This document shows positions 7,626 to 14,401 of a stretch of 17,266 nt of DNA, piece by piece. The notes below the pieces were generated by a model, which saw only the letters and a list, made by a program, of their open reading frames with translations, was not told the origin of the DNA and did not search any database. The DNA comes from JBOGTC01 sp050692055 (GTDB lineage Bacteria; Chloroflexota; Limnocylindria; QHBO01). The translations under genes and the position numbers were made by a program. The stretch lies in contig JBOGTC010000005.1 of assembly GCA_050692055.1 (NCBI GenBank), positions 1 to 17,266 of the forward strand. The letters run 5' to 3'. Position 1 is the first letter of the stretch; the number at the start of each line of letters is the position of its first letter.

Positions 7626-8168
7626 ATGCGCCGCCTGCGCTGGCTGCTGGTGCCCGTCCTGGTCGTGCCGGTCGGCTGGCTCCTGTTCCAGGGATTCGGA
7701 CGGGATCCGCGCGAGATCGCCTCGCCGCTGATCGGCAAGCCGGCGCCGGCCTTCAGCCTCGCGACGCTGGACGGGGAGACGCTCACCGACGACGACCTGC
7801 GCGGCAGGCCGTACATGCTGAACTTCTGGGCCAGCTGGTGCATCCCGGCCTGCGTCGACGAGCACCCCGTGCTGCTCACGGCGCAGGACCGATACGGCGA
7901 CGAGCTCACCCTGGTGGGGATCCTGTACCAGGACGACCCGACCGACGCCCGCGGCTTTCTGAGCCGATATGGGGATGGCGGCTGGGCGAACGTCATCGAC
8001 GATGGCGGTCGCCTGGCCATCGACTACGGGGTCACCGGCCCGCCCGAGACCTATTTCATCGATGCGAACGGCATCGTGCGCGGCAAGCACTTCGGGCCGA
8101 TGACGCACGACGACCTTGATGCGCAGGTCGCCGGCCTGCTCGGCACGACCTCGAGCCTGGACCGATGA
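7626..8168 (+). CDS. ccmG: CcmG/DsbE-type thioredoxin-like protein with CxxxC site
   Basis: A 180-residue membrane-anchored thioredoxin-fold protein that should reduce apocytochrome c or CcmH outside the membrane. The signal anchor is at about 5-22. The fold begins at IGKPAPAFSL (36-45). The active site is WASWCIPACVDEHP (68-81), so the cysteines Cys72 and Cys76 are three residues apart. The family normally has WCxxC with two. The codons are clear (TGC ATC CCG GCC TGC) and in frame with strong downstream similarity, so this is an inserted Ala and not a frameshift. The cis-proline loop is GPPETYFID with Pro140. It starts one base after the ccmF stop and overlaps ccmH by 4 bases. Activity with this spacing is uncertain. 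Confidence 0.92.
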   Translation: MRRLRWLLVPVLVVPVGWLLFQGFGRDPREIASPLIGKPAPAFSLATLDGETLTDDDLRGRPYMLNFWASWCIPACVDEHPVLLTAQDRYGDELTLVGILYQDDPTDARGFLSRYGDGGWANVIDDGGRLAIDYGVTGPPETYFIDANGIVRGKHFGPMTHDDLDAQVAGLLGTTSSLDR

Positions 8169-8650
8169 AGGCGATGACCGTCCCACTCGCCGCCGCCGCC
8201 CTGGTGGCGCTGCTCGCGGTCGGCGTCTTCACGGCGCTCGGTCCGGCGGGCCATGTTCCGGCCACGGAGCAGGCCGATGCGCTCGCCGCCGAGCTGCGCT
8301 GCCCGGACTGCCAGGGCCTCTCGGTGGCGGACTCGCCGACCGCGTCCGCGGTCGAGATCCGGCGCCAGATCGACGAGCTGCTGGCCGCCGGCCGCTCCCC
8401 GGACGAGGTGCGCCGGCACTTCGTCGACCGCTACGGCGAGTGGATCCTGCTCGCGCCAACGTCGCCTCTCGCCTGGTGGCTGCCGTTCGCCGTGGTCGCG
8501 GCCTCGGCCACGCTGCTCGTCCTGTGGCTCGGCGCGCGCCGGCGGGGCGCTGCGGTCCGTGATGCGCCCGTCGGCCCCGACGACGCCGACGGCCCCGACG
8601 ACGGATACCGTCGCCGCGTCCGCGACGAAGCCGAGGCGCTCGATGCCTGA
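8165..8650 (+). CDS. ccmH: cytochrome c maturation protein CcmH (CycL)
   Basis: A 161-residue protein with an N-terminal signal or anchor (about 6-24), then the redox domain ELRCPDCQGLSVADS with Cys46 and Cys49 (family motif LRCxxCQ). IRRQIDELLAAGRSPDEVRRHFVDRYGEWIL and a C-terminal membrane span (about 100-124) complete the family layout. It ends in an acidic tail. It presents reduced apocytochrome thiols to CcmF. It overlaps ccmG by 4 and ccmI by 8 bases. Confidence 0.95.
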   Translation: MKAMTVPLAAAALVALLAVGVFTALGPAGHVPATEQADALAAELRCPDCQGLSVADSPTASAVEIRRQIDELLAAGRSPDEVRRHFVDRYGEWILLAPTSPLAWWLPFAVVAASATLLVLWLGARRRGAAVRDAPVGPDDADGPDDGYRRRVRDEAEALDA

Positions 8651-9509
8651 GCCGATCCTGCTCGACATCCTGCTGGCGCTGGTCGGCGCGGTGGTGCTGC
8701 TGCCCCTGCGCGCACCGGCTCGATCCGCGGCCGACGATGATCTCGACGCGTTCGAGCTGCGCCACCGGATCGCGCTCGAGGCGCTTCGCGACGTCGAGGC
8801 CGACCGGCGTGGTGGCGCGCTCGATGAAGCGTCCCACGCCGAGCAGCGCGAGGCCGCGGAGCAACGCGCCGCCCTGACCCTTGCCGAGCTCGAGGCGGCG
8901 CGGGCAGCCGGTCCCGTCGCGCGGGAGACACGCAGCTCCGGCGCCCGTCGCGGGACGGCGCTCGTGGCGGGTGCCATCGGCGCCGCACTGCTGGCCGGGA
9001 CGGTCATTCCCGCCGCCGGTCTCGTCAACCCGACCGTAGTCGACGAGCAGCGCGCCGCGGAGGAGGCCGCCGAAGCGGCGCGGCAGTACCGCATCGCGAC
9101 GCTGCTGGACCAGGTCGCGGATGATCCCAGCGACGCCGGCGCGCTCTCGGCGCTGGCGGACGAGTATCTCGCCGGCGACTCGGCCGACGAGCTGGCGCGT
9201 GCGGCCGCCGCGCTGCAGCTGGTGATCGCGCTGGAGCCGGACAACGCGGATGCCTACCGCCGCATCGTGACCGCCTACCTGCGCGCGGGCGACTACACCA
9301 ACGCGCGCGCCGCCCTGGGGGCGTTTTCACAAACCGAGAGCGCCGACCCGGCCGACCTCGCGTTCTTCGAGGGCATCATCGCGCTGCGCGGCGACGATGA
9401 TCCAGCGGGCGCGGTCGAGGCGTTCGACGAGTTCCTGGAGCTAGCGCCGGACGATCCGCGCGTGCCGATGGTCGAGAGCCTGCGCGACGAGGCCGACGCG
9501 GCACGCTGA
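8643..9509 (+). CDS. ccmI: TPR-containing CcmI/CycH-like apocytochrome chaperone
   Basis: A 288-residue protein with the CcmI layout: a membrane span at about 5-23, a cytoplasmic charged helix (about 36-90, with ALRDVEADRRGGALDEA resembling the CcmI family's loop), a second span at about 104-127, and a C-terminal TPR domain (about 148-285) with repeats such as AAALQLVIALEPDNADAYRRI and AVEAFDEFLELAPDDP. In known systems the TPR part holds the C-terminus of apocytochrome c for CcmF/H. The chosen ATG (8643) overlaps ccmH by 8 bases; the frame stays open upstream to 8253, but that part lies inside ccmH. It is the last gene of the operon. Confidence 0.85.
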   Translation: MPEPILLDILLALVGAVVLLPLRAPARSAADDDLDAFELRHRIALEALRDVEADRRGGALDEASHAEQREAAEQRAALTLAELEAARAAGPVARETRSSGARRGTALVAGAIGAALLAGTVIPAAGLVNPTVVDEQRAAEEAAEAARQYRIATLLDQVADDPSDAGALSALADEYLAGDSADELARAAAALQLVIALEPDNADAYRRIVTAYLRAGDYTNARAALGAFSQTESADPADLAFFEGIIALRGDDDPAGAVEAFDEFLELAPDDPRVPMVESLRDEADAAR

Positions 9510-9518
9510 CGGACCTTA

Positions 9519-9534
9519 GTATATACGTATATAC
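9519..9534. promoter_or_regulatory. perfect 16-bp AT-rich palindrome
   Basis: GTATATACGTATATAC is its own reverse complement and stands out in GC-rich DNA. It lies between the converging ends of ccmI and the MarR gene. It has no T-run beyond the palindrome, so it is not a typical intrinsic terminator. The related ATACGTGTAT occurs at 10037-10046 in the marR/yceI intergenic region. It could be an operator or a transcript end. Confidence 0.45.
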
Positions 9535-9549
9535 CCCGGAGCCCAGGAC

Positions 9550-9996
9550 TCAGTTGCCGACGATCCGGCCAAGCAGCCGGTCGAGCGTGACCAGCTCATC
9601 GGCGGAGAGGCGGTCAAGGAAGTGCTCGGCCACGCCGCGCAGGTGGGTGGGCGAGGCGCGGCGCAGGCGGTCGTAGCCGGCATCGGTCAGCGACGCCCAC
9701 TGGCCCCGGCGGTCGGACTCGCAGGTGACGCGCTCGACCAGCCCGTCGGCGACCAGACGATCAATGAGCCGGGTCGCACCGCTGCGCGACAGCAGCAGCC
9801 GGTCGGCGAGCTCGCTCATGCGCAGCCGGCGTTCATCGGCCGATGCGAGCTGGACGAGGACGTCGTAGTCAGCCAGGGGCAGGCCCTGCTGATCCGCGAG
9901 CTCGCGCTCGAGCTGTCGGGTGACGCGCGCGTGGGCCCGTAGGAACGTCCTCCAGGCGGGGAGGCGGGGATCGTGGCGTGTGATCTGCTGGGTCAT
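9550..9996 (-). CDS. MarR-family transcriptional regulator
   Basis: A 148-residue winged-helix regulator from the ATG at 9994-9996. The DNA-binding part spans about 40-105: LADYDVLVQLA, RMSELADRLLLSRSGATRLIDRLVADGLVER (recognition helix near 69-82), and the wing CESDRRGQWASLTDAG with the usual Asp-x-Arg. The N- and C-terminal helices for dimerization are present. One cysteine (Cys92) sits before the wing. A TTG at 10030-10032 would add 12 residues, but it lies within a likely operator, so I prefer the ATG. It is divergent from yceI-pirin with 100 bases between; MarR proteins commonly repress themselves and the divergent genes. The ligand is unknown; phenolics or quinones are plausible. Confidence 0.93.
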   Translation of the reverse strand: MTQQITRHDPRLPAWRTFLRAHARVTRQLERELADQQGLPLADYDVLVQLASADERRLRMSELADRLLLSRSGATRLIDRLVADGLVERVTCESDRRGQWASLTDAGYDRLRRASPTHLRGVAEHFLDRLSADELVTLDRLLGRIVGN

Positions 9997-10018
9997 CGGC
10001 TCTGTCAGTGCACCAGGT

Positions 10019-10066
10019 AGTTGCAGTCGCAATCAGATACGTGTATAGTTGCGCAGGCAATCATAT
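10019..10066. promoter_or_regulatory. two matching imperfect palindromes, candidate MarR operators
   Basis: Site 1 begins at 10019 and site 2 at 10047. Both read AGTTGC, four free bases, GCAATCA, then AT after one free base; the arms TTGC/GCAA are inverted. The centre spacing is 28 bp. A half-like third site, TTGCAGTCGGAG, starts at 10075. Sites 1 and 2 overlap the -35 and -10/start region of the yceI promoter, so binding would block it. Assignment to the adjacent MarR protein is inference. Confidence 0.55.
10021..10049 (+). promoter_or_regulatory. predicted sigma-70 promoter of yceI-pirin
   Basis: TTGCAG (10021-10026) and TATAGT (10044-10049) are 17 bases apart, with start expected near 10056. 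The leader is about 40 bases with GGAG at 10083-10086, 10 bases before the yceI ATG. Confidence 0.6.
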
Positions 10067-10096
10067 CACCACCATTGCAGTCGGAGCGCCCACTTC

Positions 10097-10687
10097 ATGA
10101 CCTGGACCCTCGACCCGGCCCATTCGGCCGTCACCTTCAGCGCCAAGCACATGATGGTCACCACGGTGCGCGGCAGCCTGAGCATCGCGGACGCCGATCT
10201 GAGCTTCGATCCAGATGACCTGCAGCGCTCGAGCGTGCGCGTCAGCCTGGACGCCGCCTCGATCGACACCGGCCAACAGGCTCGCGACCAGCACCTGCGC
10301 TCGGCCGACTTCCTGGCGGCGGAGGAGTTCCCGAGCATCGACTTCGCCAGCACCAGGATCGAGCGCGACGACGACGGCTACGACATCCATGGGGACCTGA
10401 CGATCCGCGGCGAGACGCGCCCGGTCGTGCTGAACGCCGAGTTCGCGGGGATCGTGCCGAACCTGCAGGGTGGCCGGCGCGCCGCTTTCAGCGCCAGCAC
10501 GAAGCTCAATCGCGAGGACTTTGGCCTGACCTGGAACGTCGCGCTCGAGCAGGGTGGCTGGCTGGTCAGCAAAGAGATCAAGATCGAGATCGACCTCGCG
10601 GCGGTCTCGTCGGCCGAGCAGGCGGAGGCGCAGGCCGAGGCCGAGAGCGAGATGGATGCGCGAGACGCCGAGCGCGCCAGCGCCTGA
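10097..10687 (+). CDS. YceI-family lipid/isoprenoid-binding protein
   Basis: A 196-residue YceI-domain protein with a lipocalin-like barrel that in known members binds polyisoprenoid or quinone chains. Family marks are WTLDPAHSAVTFSAKHMM (3-20), VSLDAASIDTG, QHLRSADFLAAEEFPSIDF, GDLTIRGETRPVVL and LNREDFGLTWN. There is no signal peptide, so it is cytoplasmic, like other actinobacterial-type members and unlike E. coli YceI. A charged Ala/Glu-rich tail (about 172-196) extends beyond the domain. I chose the ATG at 10097 because the family starts with this motif and a GGAG lies upstream; the frame is open from 10049. It is followed 3 bases later by the pirin gene and shares its promoter. Confidence 0.93.
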   Translation: MTWTLDPAHSAVTFSAKHMMVTTVRGSLSIADADLSFDPDDLQRSSVRVSLDAASIDTGQQARDQHLRSADFLAAEEFPSIDFASTRIERDDDGYDIHGDLTIRGETRPVVLNAEFAGIVPNLQGGRRAAFSASTKLNREDFGLTWNVALEQGGWLVSKEIKIEIDLAAVSSAEQAEAQAEAESEMDARDAERASA

Positions 10688-10690
10688 GCC

Positions 10691-11443
10691 ATGATCGAGC
10701 TGCGCCCACCTGAGGCGCTCTTCCACGTCGAGGGCGGCTGGTTCAGCGCGAACTGGCACTTCAGCTTCGATACGTACCGGGATGCGGCGAACACGCAGTT
10801 CGGGGACCTGCGGGTCTTCAATGACGACCGGCTGGTGCCCGGCGCCATCTGGCCGATGCACCCGCACCGGGACATCGAGGGCATCACCTACGTCGCCGAG
10901 GGAACGTTCAGGCACGCTGACAGCATGGGCAACGGTGGCGTGCTCAATCCCGGCTCCGTCCAGCGCGCCACGCTGGGCTCCGGGATGATGCATTCGGAGC
11001 AGAACGGTTCTGACCAGGAGCCGATGCGCTTCATCCAGATGTGGATCATGCCCGCCGAGCTCGGCCTGCCGCCGTCGGTCGAGCAGGTTGAGCCCGATGC
11101 TGCCGAGTGGAGGCGACGCCACAACGCCCTGGTGCCAGTGCTCGTGCCGGCCGAGGGCTTCGGGACCGATGGGGCGCCGTCGCCCGGCGCCGGCGCGGTC
11201 ACCGTGCACCAGGACGCGGCCATGCATGCCGGCCGGCTCGATGCGAACGCCGAGGTCGCGCATCAGTTCCGCGAGGGCTTCGGCGGCTACCTGTTCGTCG
11301 TCCACGGTTCGCTGGCTGCGGTGGGCGACGCCGCGTCGCTGGCCGCGGGCGGTGCTGCCAAGATCAGCGGCGAGGCCGCCGTCACGCTGCCCGCCGGAGC
11401 CGACGGCGCAGAGATCATCCTCGTCGAGACGCGAACCGGATAG
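10691..11443 (+). CDS. pirin-family bicupin
   Basis: A 250-residue pirin. The N-terminal cupin carries the metal ligands His57 and His59 (MHPHRDIEGITYV), His101 and Glu103 (GMMHSEQN), the same set as in human and bacterial pirins. RFIQMWIMP (about 113-121) links to the second cupin (about 140-250), which lacks the ligand set, as usual. Bacterial members such as YhhW oxidise quercetin-like flavonols in vitro; others act as redox co-regulators. Its placement behind yceI and under a MarR regulator suggests a response to phenolic or quinone compounds. The substrate here is unknown. Confidence 0.92.
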   Translation: MIELRPPEALFHVEGGWFSANWHFSFDTYRDAANTQFGDLRVFNDDRLVPGAIWPMHPHRDIEGITYVAEGTFRHADSMGNGGVLNPGSVQRATLGSGMMHSEQNGSDQEPMRFIQMWIMPAELGLPPSVEQVEPDAAEWRRRHNALVPVLVPAEGFGTDGAPSPGAGAVTVHQDAAMHAGRLDANAEVAHQFREGFGGYLFVVHGSLAAVGDAASLAAGGAAKISGEAAVTLPAGADGAEIILVETRTG

Positions 11444-11842
11444 GGAGCTTCTTGCGGGCAGGTGAGTGGCGACTCAGCGCCCGAAGCCGCGTTCGTTGCC
11501 ACCTGCCGACCAGGACCGGGTTCGGCACGCTGGAGAAGCTGCACGGCGCCTTTCCGATTGCCCGCTGAGCGTGCGAGTACGGCCCACTCGGGTCCCTCGG
11601 CGCCGTGAGCTCGCCGAAGCCGGCGGTGATTGGCAGGTGGTAACGCCGAGCGCCGGAGGCCCAGCCAAGCCGGCGGTGATTAGCAGGTGGCAATGCCGAG
11701 CGCCGCTGCGCTGGTGAGCCTTCGAGTTTGCACCCCGAGTTGCCAACTGGAGAAGTTCCAGCCTCTGCCTCGCGGTTTCGTGCACTGCCAGTCGCAAAGT
11801 CGGGAGGATAGGGCCGATATCGGTCATTACTTCTACAGTTGC
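11444..11842. other. non-coding region between the converging pirin and phoR genes
   Basis: About 400 bases with no convincing gene. It contains several copies of GCAGGTG: GGCAGGTG at 11457-11464, its inverse CACCTGCC at 11500-11507, and two within the direct repeats at 11617-11705. A small inverted repeat, CTGGA/TCCAG with 5-base loop, lies near 11749-11763. No T-run terminator is evident for either gene. Confidence 0.7.
11617..11705 (+). repeat. two 39-bp direct repeats 50 bp apart
   Basis: 11617-11655 and 11667-11705 match over 39 bp with three mismatches; both begin AAGCCGGCGGTGATT and end GCCGAGCGCCG. The core is the same as the pair on the minus strand at 2431-2497, with the same 50-bp spacing, so this is a dispersed family and not a local duplication alone. 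Confidence 0.75.
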
Positions 11843-12943
11843 CTACTCCGGATGCAAATCGTCCGCGTCGGCGGCCTCGGCGCGTGGGACCTCGATCCAG
11901 AACGTGGAGCCGCGCCCCTCGACGCTGTCCACGCCCACCGAGCCGCGGTGCGCCTCGGCGATGTGCCGCACGATCGCCAGGCCCAGGCCGGCTGAGCCGG
12001 TCAGCTGCTCCCCATCGCCCTCGCCCTCTCGCTCGCGAGAGCGCGATCGGTCCACCTTGTAGAAGCGCTCGAAGATCCGGGCCTGGTGCGCTTCGGGCAC
12101 GCCGATGCCGTCATCGGCCACGCTGAATCGCACCTCGCCGTCCACCGCCGCCCAGCCGATGCGCAGCTCCCCTCCGTGATGGCTGAACTTCACGCCGTTG
12201 TGCGCCAGGTTGAGCAACGCCTGGCCCAGGCGCGCCGGGTCGGCGGCGGCCCGCACGCCGGCGGGATCGGGAGAGGGGATGCGCCGGACGCGAATCTGGC
12301 GCCGCTTGGCGACCGGGGTGATGCGCTCGATGCAGCTGGCAACGACCTCGTCCGGGTCGAGCGCCTCGATGCTCAGCTCGGTCTCGCCGGACTCGATCAT
12401 CGACAGGTCCAGGAGCTCGTCCACCAGCTGGGTGAGGTGATCTGCCTCGCGCTCGACCTGGGTCGCGAAATCGCGCATCGTGGCCAGGTCGTCGACGGTC
12501 CCCGAGGAGAGCGTCTCGGCCAGCAGCTTGATCGAGGCCAGCGGCGTCCGCAGCTCGTGGCTGATGTTGGCCACGAAGTCGCGCCGCACGCGCTCGATGC
12601 GCCGCAGCGTGGTGATGTCATGCAGCGACAGGACGAGGCCGCCGGAACGCAAGGGCACGGCGTCGACCGCGAATCGGCGACCGCCGAGATGGCCCAGGTC
12701 GGCCTCGCCCACAGTGGGCTCGCCGGCAGCCAGCGCCTGGCGCGCCGCCGCGTCGAGGGATGCCGACCCGAAGGCGGCGATGAGGCTCATTCCCTCGAGC
12801 GCGGAGCTCGGACGCTCTGCCAGCGCCGCCGCCTCTCCCCCGGCACGCACGATGCGCAGGCGATGGTCGACGACCAGGATCAGGTCGCCACCGGTCCGCG
12901 CGAGGAGGGCCTCGAAGGCCGCAGCGTCGAGTGGGTCGATCAC
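11843..12943 (-). CDS. phoR: PhoR-like phosphate sensor histidine kinase, soluble
   Basis: A 366-residue histidine kinase. A PAS domain (about 8-115) is followed by the phosphoacceptor helix FVANISHELRTPLASIKLL with His129, then the ATPase domain with N-box Asn249 (LLNLAHNGVKF), G1 DDGIG (277-281), F-box RIFERFYKVDRS and G2 GLGLA (319-323). This is the PhoR-type arrangement. I see no transmembrane segment at the N-terminus, unlike most PhoR proteins. It phosphorylates the response regulator encoded just before it. Start is GTG, overlapping the phoB stop by 4 bases (GTGA). An insertion rich in Arg/Glu (about 299-315) lies between the F-box and G2. Last gene of the phosphate operon. Confidence 0.9.
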   Translation of the reverse strand: MIDPLDAAAFEALLARTGGDLILVVDHRLRIVRAGGEAAALAERPSSALEGMSLIAAFGSASLDAAARQALAAGEPTVGEADLGHLGGRRFAVDAVPLRSGGLVLSLHDITTLRRIERVRRDFVANISHELRTPLASIKLLAETLSSGTVDDLATMRDFATQVEREADHLTQLVDELLDLSMIESGETELSIEALDPDEVVASCIERITPVAKRRQIRVRRIPSPDPAGVRAAADPARLGQALLNLAHNGVKFSHHGGELRIGWAAVDGEVRFSVADDGIGVPEAHQARIFERFYKVDRSRSREREGEGDGEQLTGSAGLGLAIVRHIAEAHRGSVGVDSVEGRGSTFWIEVPRAEAADADDLHPE

Positions 12944-13653
12944 CCAGTCGGCGCCTGCGAGCGTGGAGCGAACGCGTAGCCGACCCCGTGCACGGTGCGG
13001 AAGTAGTTGTGCCCATCCGCCTCGCGCAGCTTGCCGCGCAGCCAGCTGACGTGGACGTCGACCGTTCGCCCATCGCCCACGTAGTCATAGCCCCAGATGC
13101 GGGCGAGGAGCTGGTCCCGGGTGAAGATGCGGCCGGGGTTGCCGGCCATATGCGCGAGCAGGTCGAACTCCTTGGTGGTCAGGTGCATCGGCTCGCCGGC
13201 GACCGATACCTCTCGACGGCCAACGTCGATCAGGATCGGACCGAACTGGAGCCGCTCGTGACGCTCGGCGGGCTCGGCCCCCTCCCGTCGCTGGCGGCGC
13301 AGGACGGCCTCGATTCGGGCCAGGAGCTCGGGCCGGCTGAACGGCTTGGCCACGTAGTCGTCGGCGCCGATCTTGAGACCCACCACCCGGTCGATCTCCT
13401 CGCCCTTGGCCGAAAGGATGATGACCGGCGTCGAAACGCCGTCGCGGCGCAGCACCCGCAGCACCTCCACGCCGCTCAGCCCCGGCAGCATGACGTCGAG
13501 GAGGACGAGGTCGAGCCGCTCGTTGCGAGCGGCCTCGAGCGCCTGCTCACCGTCGACCGCGACCGTCACGTCGTACCCCTCGCGCGTGAGGTTGAAGGTC
13601 AGCGCCTGGCGCAGGGTGGGGTCGTCCTCGACCAGGAGGATTCGCCGGCGCAT
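12940..13653 (-). CDS. phoB: PhoB-like OmpR-family response regulator
   Basis: A 237-residue regulator. The receiver domain (about 1-120) has acidic residues Glu9, Asp10 and Asp11, the phosphorylation site Asp53 (LLDVMLPG), Ser81 and Lys103 (KPF). The C-terminal winged helix (about 135-232) includes LTTKEFDLLAHMAGNPGRIFTR and RTVDVHVSWLRGKL, then YFRTVHGVGYAF. It activates genes needed at low phosphate, including probably this operon. A very good AGGAGG ribosome site lies 6 bases before the ATG and spans the end of phoU. It overlaps phoR by 4 bases. Confidence 0.93.
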   Translation of the reverse strand: MRRRILLVEDDPTLRQALTFNLTREGYDVTVAVDGEQALEAARNERLDLVLLDVMLPGLSGVEVLRVLRRDGVSTPVIILSAKGEEIDRVVGLKIGADDYVAKPFSRPELLARIEAVLRRQRREGAEPAERHERLQFGPILIDVGRREVSVAGEPMHLTTKEFDLLAHMAGNPGRIFTRDQLLARIWGYDYVGDGRTVDVHVSWLRGKLREADGHNYFRTVHGVGYAFAPRSQAPTG

Positions 13654-13662
13654 CGGTCCCTC

Positions 13663-14382
13663 CTAGGGGTTGAGGTCCTCGACCTTGCCGGTCGCCAGGT
13701 AAACGACATCCTCGCCGATGTTCGTCACCCGGTCGCCGAGCCGCTCGAGGTGGTGCGCCGCGAACAGCATGTGTGTCGCCTGGCGCGCGCGCTCGGGGGC
13801 CACGCTCATCATCTGCATGGCGTCCTCGTAGACGCTGTTGTAGAGGTGGTCGATCTCGTCATCGCGCTCGCAGACGCCGCGTGCCTCCTCCTCGCTGATG
13901 TCGACCAGCGCACGCATCGCGGCACGAAGCTGCTCGCGGCAGATCTGCTCCATGCGCGGGATCTGGCTCAGCATCGGCGTCTCCGGTTCCGATGCCAGCT
14001 GCTGCGCCAGCTTCGCGATGTTGACCGCGTAGTCGCCCATCCGCTCGAGCTCGGCCGATGCGTGGTAGAGGGCGAGCAGCTCGCGCACGTCTCGAGCGAC
14101 GGGGCCCTGTGTCGCGATCAGCGCGGTGATCTCGGTGTTGATCTGGCGCTGGAGCTCGTTGACCTCCGAGTCGTCCCACCGCACGCGGTCGGCAAGGTCT
14201 GAGTCACGCTCGGACAAGGCGCGCCCAGCACGCTCGAGGGCCTCCTCCACGCGCGCACCGAGGCGCAGAACGTCATCCTTCACCCGATCGAGCGCTCGGT
14301 CGAAGGTCGCTCGGGGGCCGGAGTGTTCACCGGGCTCCTGCGTCCCGGCCCCGGGTCCGGATGCGTCGAGTGCGTGCTCCAT
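13663..14382 (-). CDS. phoU: phosphate transport system regulator PhoU
   Basis: A 239-residue helical protein of two repeats, each with the metal-binding E-x3-D motif: ELERMGDYAVNIAK (about 110-123) and HLERLGDRVTNIGEDVVYL (about 210-228). It links PstSCAB to PhoR and lowers kinase signalling when phosphate is plentiful. An N-terminal Gly/Pro-rich stretch of about 25 residues precedes the first helix. The ribosome site AAGGAG lies about 8 bases before the ATG. It lies 19 bases after pstB and 9 before phoB. Confidence 0.94.
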   Translation of the reverse strand: MEHALDASGPGAGTQEPGEHSGPRATFDRALDRVKDDVLRLGARVEEALERAGRALSERDSDLADRVRWDDSEVNELQRQINTEITALIATQGPVARDVRELLALYHASAELERMGDYAVNIAKLAQQLASEPETPMLSQIPRMEQICREQLRAAMRALVDISEEEARGVCERDDEIDHLYNSVYEDAMQMMSVAPERARQATHMLFAAHHLERLGDRVTNIGEDVVYLATGKVEDLNP

Positions 14383-14401
14383 GTCGGTGCTCCTTCGCCC
14401 G

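Noticed and set aside
11466..11717. Small plus-strand frame after pirin
   Set aside because: It has no ribosome site and no recognisable motif, and half of it is the direct repeat.
12931..14202. Plus-strand frame of 423 codons over phoB and phoU
   Set aside because: It is antisense to two clear regulators and shows no family signature.
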